A stretch of 11,940 bases of DNA from an uncultured Ectothiorhodospiraceae bacterium (GCA_947259425.1 CAMYMO010000259.1:1-11940), one strand, 5' to 3'. Positions 1-6,628 are shown, counted from the stretch's first letter. Made by a program: numbers and translations. Notes: generated by a model from the sequence alone, not told the origin.

Positions 1-468
1 GGTAACGCCGATGATGCTGAAGACATCGTGCAAACCTTGTTAATGCGGACATACCAAAAGCAAATAGAACTGGACCAGTTGGAAAACCCTAAAACCTGGC
101 TGCTAAAGAGCCTCTACCACCAGTTTATTGATTTCACGCGAAAACAAAAACGCAGCCCAAGTGTTCCAGGTAAGGAAGACGCTTCGGAGTTACTCCAACA
201 TACTAATGACCCCACGCATGAACCAGCACAACAGCTAGCGCAGGTACAATTATCCAACAAACTATCACAGGTTCTTAACCAACTGGATGAAGGACATCGG
301 CAACTCGTGTTACTGCATGACCTGGAAGGTTACACCCTGGTCGAAATCTCAGAAATAATGGAAATCCCGGTTGGGACGTTAAAATCACGTCTACACCGCA
401 GCCGAAAAACCCTGCGCGAGCTGATTCGCCGGGAACCTTTTCCCCAAAATAAGCGTGTAAATGAATAA
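1..468 (+). CDS. ECF-type sigma-70 family RNA polymerase sigma factor (5' end outside window)
   Basis: The reading frame is open from the first base and its start lies upstream of the window, so only the last 155 residues are seen. The opening residues (GNADDAEDIVQTLL) match the end of the sigma region 2 helix bundle (typical DAEDIVQE-type motif), which binds core polymerase and the -10 element. A linker of about 50 residues follows. Region 4 is at about residues 93-140: a helix-turn-helix with the hallmark GYTLVEISEIMEIPVGTLKS, then SRLHRSRKTLRE, which contacts the -35 element. No other domain follows, as usual for the small ECF class. The GTG at 28 is inside the conserved helix and should not be taken as the start. 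The next gene, 11 bases downstream, is a zinc-finger anti-sigma factor, so this factor is probably held inactive at the inner membrane. Its regulon cannot be read from this window. Confidence 0.93.
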   Translation, partial: GNADDAEDIVQTLLMRTYQKQIELDQLENPKTWLLKSLYHQFIDFTRKQKRSPSVPGKEDASELLQHTNDPTHEPAQQLAQVQLSNKLSQVLNQLDEGHRQLVLLHDLEGYTLVEISEIMEIPVGTLKSRLHRSRKTLRELIRREPFPQNKRVNE

Positions 469-479
469 GGGCTAAAAAG

Positions 480-1157
480 ATGCAATGCGAACACATACTC
501 ACACAACTTGATGATTACCTGGATGGGGACCTCACAGCAGAGGACCGCAGCCGCATCGATCAGCATTTGCAAAGCTGCTCAGACTGCCGCGCTGAATACC
601 ATTTTGCCGAGCAAACCCTTCTGCAATGCCAAAACCTGCCGCCAGTTAAGCCTCGACCAGGTTATGAGCATCGTATGTTACAGTTTCTCGCCCAGCAGCC
701 ACAAAAGCCGCGCCATGGTGTTCCCGCCTTCTCCACTTGGTTTGCCGCCGGATTCGGCTCTGCGCTCGCAGCATTGCTGGTTGTTTGGTTTGTCGCGTTC
801 GATTTCGCTGACCCAACCCAGGACAGCATGCCGATCATGACCGTTGAACTGCCTGCCATGCAATCAACAAAAGTCGATCTGGTTTTTAATAGTCCGCGCA
901 ACATTCAAAAAGCGGCGATGACCATTGAGCTACCCGATGGCGCAGAGGTTGTCGGCTATCCCAAACAACGTACACTTGAATGGCAAACTGCGTTAAAGCA
1001 GGGCAGTAATCGTTTAAGCCTGCCAATTGTTATTAAAGGCAAACAGGGGGGCACCCTATTTGCGAAGATTTCACATGAAGGACAAACTCGGACTTTTAAA
1101 CTAAAGCTGGTTCCGATACCTTCTTCATCAGAACATTTACCCATTTTAAGCAGTTAG
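480..1157 (+). CDS. Membrane-anchored anti-sigma factor with N-terminal zinc-finger (ZAS-like) domain
   Basis: This 225-residue protein should bind and inhibit the sigma factor encoded just upstream. Its N-terminal cytoplasmic domain carries the HxxxCxxC signature of zinc-binding anti-sigma factors (H29, C33, C36), with a further Cys at position 3. A single hydrophobic segment at about residues 86-107 is flanked by Arg/Lys-rich sequence on the N-terminal side, which predicts a cytoplasmic N-terminus and periplasmic C-terminus. The periplasmic part (about 112-225) is rich in predicted beta strands and has no catalytic motif; it may be an Ig-like sensor fold. That fold is inferred, not recognised. 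The ATG at 480 follows the sigma gene by 11 bases, with a weak AGGG-like ribosome site near 468-472, so the two are probably co-translated. Release of the sigma factor could be by regulated proteolysis or by a conformational or redox signal. Nothing here decides which. Confidence 0.88.
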   Translation: MQCEHILTQLDDYLDGDLTAEDRSRIDQHLQSCSDCRAEYHFAEQTLLQCQNLPPVKPRPGYEHRMLQFLAQQPQKPRHGVPAFSTWFAAGFGSALAALLVVWFVAFDFADPTQDSMPIMTVELPAMQSTKVDLVFNSPRNIQKAAMTIELPDGAEVVGYPKQRTLEWQTALKQGSNRLSLPIVIKGKQGGTLFAKISHEGQTRTFKLKLVPIPSSSEHLPILSS

Positions 1158-1175
1158 ACGTATCCAGGACTTTTA

Positions 1176-1655
1176 ATGAACCGCTCATCACTCACCATTG
1201 CCGCTATCATTACGTTTGCTACGTTCAGCCAGGCCGTTTCGGCTGCTGATCGGCCTGATCTGTCTGACATCACCATGGAAATCATCCGTCATGAAGACGC
1301 TCAGGAGATCGTCAACGAGATTGAATTACCCGCCAGACTTGAGATTGAACACAAACAATCCGATGCGAGTGACGATAAAGAATCGGACGAGCAAGAAAAC
1401 GATAAAGAGCATGAGTCTGAAACGGAAAAGACAGACGACTCTGAGCCGGACGAGGCCCCTGAAGCCCCTGACTCTGAAGAACCACCAGAACCCGAAGAGG
1501 CCCCTGAAGCCCCTGAGCCTGAAGAACCAGAAGAAGCCCCTGAGCCACCTGAAATTGAGGAGCCTGAAGAGCCAGAAGAGCCCCCCGAACCACCTGAAAT
1601 TGAAGAGCCTGAAGAGCCCCCCGAGTCCCCGGAATCAGTGGAGTCATCCTCTTAA
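1176..1655 (+). CDS. Secreted, extremely acidic Pro/Glu-rich repeat protein
   Basis: I do not recognise a named family for this 159-residue protein. Residues 1-23 form a standard signal peptide (hydrophobic core AAIITFATF, cleavage predicted after VSA), with no lipobox Cys. Residues 24-60 are the only stretch of ordinary composition and could be a small folded or binding segment. From about 60 the protein is acidic (Asp/Glu/Ser/Lys), and from about 91 to 153 it is almost only Pro, Glu and Ala in repeats such as EAPEAPEPEEP and PEPPEIEEPEEP. No Lys or Arg occurs after residue 85. Such Pro-Glu sequence tends to form an extended, stiff rod (compare the Pro-rich spacer of TonB) and could also bind cations. 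The gene starts 18 bases after the anti-sigma gene, so it is probably in the same operon. A periplasmic spacer or ligand role is inference. Long open frames overlapping it are by-products of the repeat. Confidence 0.75.
   Translation: MNRSSLTIAAIITFATFSQAVSAADRPDLSDITMEIIRHEDAQEIVNEIELPARLEIEHKQSDASDDKESDEQENDKEHESETEKTDDSEPDEAPEAPDSEEPPEPEEAPEAPEPEEPEEAPEPPEIEEPEEPEEPPEPPEIEEPEEPPESPESVESSS
1452..1625 (+). repeat. In-frame tandem and direct repeats encoding Pro-Glu-Ala units
   Basis: A 20-base direct repeat, GAGGCCCCTGAAGCCCCTGA, occurs at 1452-1471 and again at 1497-1516, exactly 45 bases apart. It is followed by two partly identical units beginning at 1542 and 1587, again 45 bases apart, which encode PEPPEIEEPEEP twice and differ mainly by GAG/GAA exchanges. 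The 45-base (15-codon) period suggests growth by slippage or unequal exchange while the frame was kept. Repeat number may therefore vary between strains. Confidence 0.8.
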
Positions 1656-1714
1656 GTTAACTTTGAAAACTAAGACTCCGTTAATAATTTTATTGTAATA
1701 TTTGCTGTAGTTTA

Positions 1715-1740
1715 CTGATTAAGCTTATTCGTTTAATCAG
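1715..1740 (+). other. 8-bp perfect inverted repeat (hairpin) before the barrel gene
   Basis: CTGATTAA (1715-1722) and TTAATCAG (1733-1740) form perfect arms around a 10-base loop, followed by GTTTTG. The stem is AT-rich and the T run is only four long, so it would be a weak terminator. It could equally be an operator, or a partial-attenuation element between the acidic-protein gene and the barrel gene. The rest of the 111-base gap (1656-1766) shows no clear promoter. Confidence 0.45.
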
Positions 1741-1766
1741 GTTTTGTGTTGTTGGAGAGGGAATGC

Positions 1767-3062
1767 ATGTCGTCGTACTTGCGTTTAATGTTATTTAGCT
1801 TCGGATTCGTTATTGTTATCGCACCTGCCCTGGCAGACGATCAGACTGCTTTCGAAAAAGGCGCGCGGGCCTTTTCTGAAAAAAACTATTCACTGGCCAT
1901 TGACTATTTCAAACAAGCCCAGGCACAAGGTTATAACCAAAATACGATAAATTTTAATTTAGGCGTCAGCTATTTTAAATTAAAACAATACCCACAAGCC
2001 GAAATCGCCTTTCGAAATGCATTACGTAGTCCAAAACTAAAACAACTGGTGCAGTACAACCTTGGTTTGGTTAAACTCAAACAACAGCACAAAACAGAAG
2101 CATATCATTGGTTCAAGCTGGCCCAGGACAAACAGGCACATTCACCGTACTACAGCGATAAGATATCAAGGCTTGCCATAGCGATGGCCGGTCAACCGGT
2201 TAAAAAAAGCAGCCCCGCAGTTCGAATCGTTGGTGGCGCAAGCCTCGCATATGGTTATGACAGCAACGTCACACTACAAACCAGCGGTTCAGCATCGGGA
2301 TTGTCCGATCAGTTCATTGAAAGTTTTGCTTATCTATATTTTCGAATGCCTTATACCAATTTTAAATTAAATTATTATGATCAAAGTTTTTCAACCTTAG
2401 ACCCGAACGATTACCGCCAACTGCAAGCTCGACTTGAATTTCCGGTTGATAATGGTGATTGGACTATGACACCCGGAGTGTTCTACACTTCAAGCAAACT
2501 TGGCCGACAAGATTACCAATCGATAAACAATGTCGCATTCGAGGCAAAATATCGTTTTGCTAAACGTGACTCGCTGTTATTTAAATATCAGTACAGTGAT
2601 ATTACAGTCGAAAACCCTGTTTATAACTATCTGGCCGGAACACAACAACGACTTCGTGCCGAACTCATCAATAACACGTTTTTAGGCCAATTTCGCCTGC
2701 GCTATGACTATGAACATAATGATCGAGTTAACCGACCAACTGAAGATTTTTCGCCAACCCGGCAGGGGCTTCGTTTACGATTACGAAATTCGATCACGAA
2801 AAAAATAAAAATGAAAAATGAATTACGTTATCGTCGTAGCACTTATAATTATTCCCCTGGTGACCCTGATGATCCCATCAACCCCATTCCTGCAGGAACA
2901 CGCGAGGATAGCCGAAAACAATACCAACTGACCTTATATGCATTACCCATCCCGCACCTGGAAATGGGAATCAAGTATCTATATACATCAAACGATTCTA
3001 ATTTTGATGCGGAACAATACAGCCGACGCATTACCCAGGCCTATTTGTACTATTATTTTTAA
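1767..3062 (+). CDS. TPR-containing outer-membrane beta-barrel protein
   Basis: This predicted outer-membrane protein has 431 residues. A signal peptide (1-23, ending PALA|DD) is followed by about three TPR-like helical repeats (roughly 26-53, 58-86, 94-121; for example YSLAIDYFKQAQAQGYN, YPQAEIAFRNAL, NLGLVKLKQQHKTEAYHWF), which would lie in the periplasm. From about residue 150 the sequence alternates aromatic and polar residues in amphipathic strands (FKLNYYDQSF, DSLLFKYQYSD, GQFRLRYDYEH, YLYYYF) and ends in Phe, the usual C-terminal signal for BAM-assembled barrels. About 280 residues would suit roughly 14 strands. This TPR-plus-barrel plan resembles surface lipoprotein assembly modulators (Slam, DUF560), but I cannot confirm that family. 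I chose the ATG at 1767 because GGAGAGG (1754-1760) lies 6 bases before it and the signal peptide starts there. An in-frame GTG at 1746 is less likely. It lies downstream of the sigma/anti-sigma/acidic-protein genes on the same strand. Confidence 0.82.
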   Translation: MSSYLRLMLFSFGFVIVIAPALADDQTAFEKGARAFSEKNYSLAIDYFKQAQAQGYNQNTINFNLGVSYFKLKQYPQAEIAFRNALRSPKLKQLVQYNLGLVKLKQQHKTEAYHWFKLAQDKQAHSPYYSDKISRLAIAMAGQPVKKSSPAVRIVGGASLAYGYDSNVTLQTSGSASGLSDQFIESFAYLYFRMPYTNFKLNYYDQSFSTLDPNDYRQLQARLEFPVDNGDWTMTPGVFYTSSKLGRQDYQSINNVAFEAKYRFAKRDSLLFKYQYSDITVENPVYNYLAGTQQRLRAELINNTFLGQFRLRYDYEHNDRVNRPTEDFSPTRQGLRLRLRNSITKKIKMKNELRYRRSTYNYSPGDPDDPINPIPAGTREDSRKQYQLTLYALPIPHLEMGIKYLYTSNDSNFDAEQYSRRITQAYLYYYF

Positions 3063-3150
3063 CCCTTACTCACTAGCAAGATCCTTCACGACGCTCCACA
3101 TGCACAGCAGAAAGCCGGATCGTACTTCACTTTGAATACATATTCGTTTA

Positions 3151-4380
3151 CTAAATAGTTTGTCGGGGCCCTTTGGGTTTCCAGGCCGGGGAAATAACAT
3201 TGGGCATATCCGATCGCTTTAATAAACGCGCAGGCCCCAATACGAGTTCACCATAACGCTGGTTGATCGTGTCCATGGTTTTATTAACCGCTTCGCGTTC
3301 CTTATCTTGTTCGATAAATAATTCCAATTGACCATCCGCCGGATGAGGGTCCAGGGCGGTGATATGCACCTGCAATACACCTTCCCCTCGCCAGTGTTCG
3401 TCCATCATTTGTTTGCTTAGCCCACTAATCACCGCACCGTCGGTCGTTGGCGTTGCCGTTCGATAGGTATCGCCCAGCCAACCCTGGCGGGTTAATAAAC
3501 CAATAGAAAACGTTTTTGCCTGCAACGCATGACGACGTAAACGAGTCGCCAGCTTTTCACTCATATGTAGCAAATACATCCGGATCACATCCGAACTCAC
3601 CGTGTCTGGCGGCATCACCTTACCATGGCCCATCGATTTAGGCGCACTAACACTGGTATGTATCGGATCCGGATCCAGGCCCTGACACATCAACCAGATA
3701 CGTCGTCCAGGATAGCCGAAACGTTTGCCCATAATACCAATGGGTAAGCGTTCCATGTCACCACAGGTATGGACACCTCGCGCCGCCAGGAAACGACCAA
3801 TGCCTTCAGCTATCCCACATAATTTGGTCACCGGGACATCGCGCAGTCGATCTCGAGCCTGCCATGGAGGCAAAATTCCTATTCCATTGGGTTTGTGTTC
3901 TTTGGCAATAAACTTTGCCGTCGTTTTATCGCCGCCGACGCCGACTGTACAGGGCAAATTAACCGCGGCGTTGATCACCTCCCTGGTCAGTGCGGCGATT
4001 GCTTCTGGTGGACCTAATAATTTTTGACAATGACTGACATCAAGAAAGGCTTCATCAACCGAAAAAATTTCCAGGTCCGGGCTGATCTCATCCCGCAATG
4101 CATCCGACATACGTGTCGCCAATTGAGCATAACGTTGTGGACGTGCCGGACGCTGAACTAGCTGAGGGCACAATTGCTGTGCCTCTTTAATACGCATCCC
4201 CGTATAAATGCCTCGTGCCCGTGCCTCATACGAACAGGTAATAATGCAGGTACCGCGCATTCCATTGGTAACCGCCACAGGTTGCTGTCGCAGCGTTGGT
4301 TCATCCAGCTGTTCTATCGATGCAAAAAAGGCATCCATATCAACGAAGATGATTGCACGTGGCCAATGGTTGTTCAACAT
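3151..4380 (-). CDS. Y-family translesion DNA polymerase (DinB-like core, UmuC-like C-terminal layout)
   Basis: This 409-residue error-prone polymerase copies damaged DNA. The N-terminal palm has FVDMDAFFASIE, with metal ligands D14 and D16 and the steric-gate residue F19 (aligning with F13 of E. coli DinB). Also visible are TCSYEARARGI (fingers) and SVDEAFLD, with catalytic D109/E110. GVGGDKTTAKFIAKEHKPNG at about 147-166 matches the conserved palm/thumb segment of DinB, usually with Asn-Lys where this has Asp-Lys. A helix-hairpin-helix region follows (about 180-215), then the little-finger domain. QLELF at 351-355 is a near-consensus beta-clamp binding motif. It is followed by 54 more residues (INQRYGELVLGPARLL), as in UmuC and unlike classical DinB, where the motif is terminal. 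No umuD lies beside it. No classical CTGT-N8-ACAG LexA box is seen in the 245 bases upstream. The ATG at 4380 is preceded by AGGT about 9 bases upstream. Confidence 0.93.
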   Translation of the reverse strand: MLNNHWPRAIIFVDMDAFFASIEQLDEPTLRQQPVAVTNGMRGTCIITCSYEARARGIYTGMRIKEAQQLCPQLVQRPARPQRYAQLATRMSDALRDEISPDLEIFSVDEAFLDVSHCQKLLGPPEAIAALTREVINAAVNLPCTVGVGGDKTTAKFIAKEHKPNGIGILPPWQARDRLRDVPVTKLCGIAEGIGRFLAARGVHTCGDMERLPIGIMGKRFGYPGRRIWLMCQGLDPDPIHTSVSAPKSMGHGKVMPPDTVSSDVIRMYLLHMSEKLATRLRRHALQAKTFSIGLLTRQGWLGDTYRTATPTTDGAVISGLSKQMMDEHWRGEGVLQVHITALDPHPADGQLELFIEQDKEREAVNKTMDTINQRYGELVLGPARLLKRSDMPNVISPAWKPKGPRQTI

Positions 4381-4388
4381 GAGTATCG

Positions 4389-4401
4389 ACCTGTCGCAGG
4401 T
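4389..4401. promoter_or_regulatory. Small palindrome just upstream of the Y-polymerase start
   Basis: ACCTG-TCG-CAGGT is a perfect 5-bp inverted repeat that begins 9 bases before the polymerase start codon and overlaps its presumed ribosome binding site. It could be an operator or a small RNA hairpin controlling translation. It does not match the E. coli LexA consensus, because the spacing between the CTG and CAG halves is too short. It may be chance. Confidence 0.25.
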
Positions 4402-4518
4402 TTATTGAGAATAAAAAAGATATTGAAACAAAAGTCATTTAAGCCCGCAAGCAAATTAAAATACCGAGCAATTACAATAACTAACTTGCAAATAATTAAA
4501 TAAAATAGCGCCATGCAT

Positions 4519-4553
4519 AAAAAAACGGCATTGAAATTATCCAATACCGTTTT
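4519..4553 (-). terminator. Rho-independent terminator of the FKBP isomerase gene
   Basis: The arms 4522-4533 and 4542-4553 pair over 12 positions (AAAACGGCATTG with CAATACCGTTTT), with one G-U pair in the minus-strand RNA and an 8-base loop. Read on the minus strand, the stem ends in an unbroken run of seven or more U (complement of A4519-A4525). It lies 73 bases beyond the stop codon of the FKBP gene and upstream of the polymerase gene, so it insulates the two. The rest of the 4381-4625 gap is AT-rich, and I could not fix a polymerase promoter in it with confidence. Confidence 0.82.
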
Positions 4554-4625
4554 GAATTTAAAAATCTACCTATAACCTGACTACATTCTAATGCCCTATC
4601 ATCTGCAGATAAAACTGAATAAAAA

Positions 4626-5312
4626 TTATTTATCGATAGAAATAAGTTCAATCTCAAAAATTAATGTTTCATTCGGGCCAATAGAACCACCAGCGCCACG
4701 TTCACCGTAAGCTAGTTCAGGTGGTATCACAACTTTCCACTTAGATCCCGTCGGCATTAAAGGTAAAACTTCTTGCCAACCCTTGATAACACCATTGAGT
4801 GGAAAGCTTGCAGGTTTACCACGTTTAACAGAACTATCGAACACGGTACCATCGATCAACGTACCATGATAATGCACTGTTACTTTATCTGTTTTCGTCG
4901 GTTTAGGCCCTTTCGCGTCTTTCAACACCTCATACTGAATTCCGTTAGCTAATTCTTTTACACCCTTGCGCTTTTTATTATCCGCACGAAATTTGGTGCC
5001 GACCGATTTTTTCGCGTTCGCTGCCTCTTTTTGTTTGCTAACCATCTTTTGTTGGAATGCAGTCATCGCGGCCTGCATATCTTCTTTTGAAACCTTCAGT
5101 TTATTGCCAGACAAGACATCTTCAATAGCCTGTCCAATCATTTTCGCATCCACTTCACCATCAATTTTTTGTTGCTTTAGCGAATTAGCCATTGTCACAC
5201 CAATTGTATAACTTAGTTTGGCTTTCTCAGATTTATAATCAGCGGCCATGGCGTTCGCAGCCAATAAAAACAGGCCCGCAAAAATGAAAATTTGGTTTGT
5301 AAATTTTTTCAC
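4626..5312 (-). CDS. Periplasmic FKBP-type peptidyl-prolyl cis-trans isomerase, Mip/FkpA type
   Basis: The 228-residue protein speeds proline isomerisation during folding of exported proteins. Residues 1-23 are a signal peptide ending ANAMA|AD. Residues about 26-125 form the alpha-helical N-terminal dimerisation domain (FKBP_N: LSYTIGVTMANSLKQQ, then a long Lys/Gln-rich helix). Residues about 128-227 are the FKBP catalytic domain. The active-site aromatics are visible: Y148 and F158-D159 in VHYHGTLIDGTVFDSS, F170, V175-I176, W179, Y202 in IPPELAYGERG, and F219. The ending IGPNETLIFEIELISIDK is very close to Legionella Mip as I recall it. The start is GTG (5310-5312), supported by AAGGAAAA about 5-7 bases upstream. 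The previous gene on this strand ends 190 bases away and a strong terminator follows, so it is probably transcribed alone. slyX, its neighbour in E. coli, is about 3 kb away here. Whether the orthologue is mip or fkpA is not settled, so no symbol is given. Confidence 0.94.
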   Translation of the reverse strand: MKKFTNQIFIFAGLFLLAANAMAADYKSEKAKLSYTIGVTMANSLKQQKIDGEVDAKMIGQAIEDVLSGNKLKVSKEDMQAAMTAFQQKMVSKQKEAANAKKSVGTKFRADNKKRKGVKELANGIQYEVLKDAKGPKPTKTDKVTVHYHGTLIDGTVFDSSVKRGKPASFPLNGVIKGWQEVLPLMPTGSKWKVVIPPELAYGERGAGGSIGPNETLIFEIELISIDK

Positions 5313-5425
5313 GCTCTTTTCCTTTTAAATAATATGTTTGTCTAAATTCTTTACAATATCCCAGTATGCCTTATATATAGACTAAAATACCAACCTGAAT
5401 CACAACTGAACTGTAATTTTCAGTC

Positions 5426-5443
5426 TAAATCAAGCGTGATTTA
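5426..5443. promoter_or_regulatory. 7-bp perfect palindrome between the acetyltransferase and FKBP genes
   Basis: TAAATCA-AGCG-TGATTTA is a perfect inverted repeat with a 4-base spacer, about 115 bases upstream of the FKBP start codon and 60 bases past the acetyltransferase stop. It has no T run on either strand, so a terminator is unlikely; a regulator-binding site is the more natural reading. A second short repeat, ACTGAA/TTCAGT, lies next to it (about 5405-5424). The remainder of the 190-base gap is AT-rich and would hold the FKBP promoter, but no hexamer pair stands out clearly. Confidence 0.3.
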
Positions 5444-5502
5444 AGCATTTTAATGATATTGAACTATTAATTGGTGACCATACCGTTACCGGGAAGCCAT
5501 AC

Positions 5503-6003
5503 TCAGCTTAGTGCTTTCACCAAAACCAGCATATCACTTCCATCAGTTAAGTAGTTCTCGATCTGACCGGCCGGTAAAAAACCCTGTTTTTGGTAAAATT
5601 TTAATGCGCGACTAAATGTATCATGGCCATAGGTTTCGATGAAGAGTTTTTTATAGCCTTGCTGCACAGCTAAATTCTGAATTTTTTTCAACATCCATTG
5701 TCCTATTCCTTGCCCCTGCCACTCCGGCTCAACCGCAAACCATGAAAGCCAGATATTTTCACTGGGCCCCCAGCGATATTGATGCAATCCGATCACACCC
5801 TTGATTTCAGTGTGATGTTTCGCAATGTAAAATATACGATTTGATTCGACTGCAAATTTGCCTTTTGCAGATAAACAGGCAAAGTGAAAATCAAAAGTTT
5901 GCCTGGCATATTCCAGTTCGTCCAAATTCATTGCACGCCCGATTAGTCCAAGTACATCGACTTGATCGGAAGCGCTCATTTCATTAAAGTCGAAAGCAAA
6001 CAT
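5503..6003 (-). CDS. GNAT family N-acetyltransferase
   Basis: This 166-residue protein is close to the minimal size for an acetyl-CoA-dependent GNAT enzyme. Core strand beta-4 and the acetyl-CoA pyrophosphate loop are clear: WLSWFAVEPEWQGQGIGQWM, with the Q/R-x-x-G-x-G/A-like signature at Q96-G97-Q98-G99-I100-G101. The later motif ALKFYQKQGF (about 133-142) is the usual motif B, with Y137 in the position that often acts as general acid. The N-terminal half (receptor-substrate side) is divergent, so the substrate (amino acid, peptide, small amine or protein) cannot be told. It is the last gene of the minus-strand cluster, 82 bases after the RDD gene. No clear ribosome site precedes the ATG at 6003, and a promoter-like pair ends almost at the start codon, so the mRNA might be leaderless. 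Confidence 0.88.
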   Translation of the reverse strand: MFAFDFNEMSASDQVDVLGLIGRAMNLDELEYARQTFDFHFACLSAKGKFAVESNRIFYIAKHHTEIKGVIGLHQYRWGPSENIWLSWFAVEPEWQGQGIGQWMLKKIQNLAVQQGYKKLFIETYGHDTFSRALKFYQKQGFLPAGQIENYLTDGSDMLVLVKALS

Positions 6004-6007
6004 GATT

Positions 6008-6036
6008 TAAATAATTGATATTTGCCTATCAGTCAA
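6008..6036 (-). promoter_or_regulatory. Candidate promoter for the acetyltransferase gene, possibly leaderless
   Basis: On the minus strand TTGACT (6031-6036) and TATTTA (6008-6013) are separated by 17 bases, a sigma-70-like arrangement with a good -35 and a poor -10. Initiation about 7 bases after the -10 would fall on the ATG at 6003. This fits the lack of a ribosome binding site there, but the -10 match is only three of six. Confidence 0.25.
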
Positions 6037-6085
6037 TTATCGACCGTCAAACAATTGAGTCGTCATTAAATATGATTCACACACG

Positions 6086-6604
6086 TTACGCTGCATTGAC
6101 CACGATGGTACCCGCAATGTAATCATGCAGACAACGTCGCTCCGATCCAAAAATCATCAGGACATTGACCAGACCTACCAGGCCTCCAATGAACGGGATC
6201 TGCGCGATAACCTGAATGGGCAGATATCGCGCAAAAATGATTTTTGCCGCACCAGGATTATGACCTTCTAAATTACTTATTCGGATCGATAATAATTTCT
6301 TCCCAATCGTTTGACCATTTATGTGTAGCAAGTAGCCATTGAGGACAAAGAAAAGGCTAAAACTTAATACCACGACGATAAGTAATTCGGGTATTCCCGG
6401 CTCAACTCCGTTGATCAGCTGTTCCAGCATGCCAAATGGCATCATGACACCAATCGTAATCAGCGTTGAAATAATACCATCAATGATCGCCGCAGCAAGG
6501 CGTTGACCTCGGCCCGCGAGTTCAAAGTCCTCACCAGAATGACTACTTTCCGGTTCCTTGGTAACATCAGATTTTGGTGTGCTATATGGATTGTTATCGT
6601 TCAA
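6086..6604 (-). CDS. RDD family integral membrane protein
   Basis: This 172-residue inner-membrane protein has a polar N-terminal tail (NPYSTPKSDV, typical of RDD proteins). The RDD core follows: GQRLAAAIIDGI, with the signature Arg (R35) and Asp (D42) in the first membrane helix (about 36-59). A second helix is at about 73-94, the conserved GQTIGKKLLSIRI loop at 97-109, and a third hydrophobic stretch at about 127-152, ending RRCLHDYIAGTIVV with the third signature Asp (D161). The molecular function of most RDD proteins is unknown; some have been linked to ion transport. The start codon is TTG (6602-6604). It is supported by GGGGGA five bases upstream and by the next Met being inside the first helix, too far in. 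The gene begins 24 bases after the glycosyltransferase stop, so the two are probably co-transcribed. Confidence 0.88.
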   Translation of the reverse strand: MNDNNPYSTPKSDVTKEPESSHSGEDFELAGRGQRLAAAIIDGIISTLITIGVMMPFGMLEQLINGVEPGIPELLIVVVLSFSLFFVLNGYLLHINGQTIGKKLLSIRISNLEGHNPGAAKIIFARYLPIQVIAQIPFIGGLVGLVNVLMIFGSERRCLHDYIAGTIVVNAA

Positions 6605-6628
6605 GAAATCCCCCGAATTAAAAAATAG

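Noticed and set aside
1312..1647. Minus-strand frame of 111 codons over the repeat
   Set aside because: Same repeat bias read backwards; low-complexity Leu/Gln/Gly sequence without a start signal.
1198..1698. Long overlapping plus-strand frame (166 codons) rich in Leu, Lys, Pro, Ser
   Set aside because: It is a frame-shifted reading of the Pro-Glu repeat gene; the repeat avoids stops in several frames. It has no ribosome site and no family resemblance.
3063..3150. GATCC ... GGATC arms between the convergent barrel and polymerase genes, considered as a terminator
   Set aside because: The 5-base arms are more than 30 bases apart and there is no T run on either strand.
3725..4027. Plus-strand frame of 100 codons inside the polymerase gene
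   Set aside because: Lies opposite a clearly conserved polymerase reading frame and shows no domain or ribosome site.
4381..4500. Possible LexA box before the polymerase gene
   Set aside because: CTGT at 4391-4394 is not followed by ACAG at the needed spacing; only the short palindrome remains.
4174..4503. Plus-strand frame of 109 codons crossing the polymerase start
   Set aside because: Antisense to the conserved polymerase N-terminus, with no recognisable protein features; its 3' part is AT-rich intergenic DNA.
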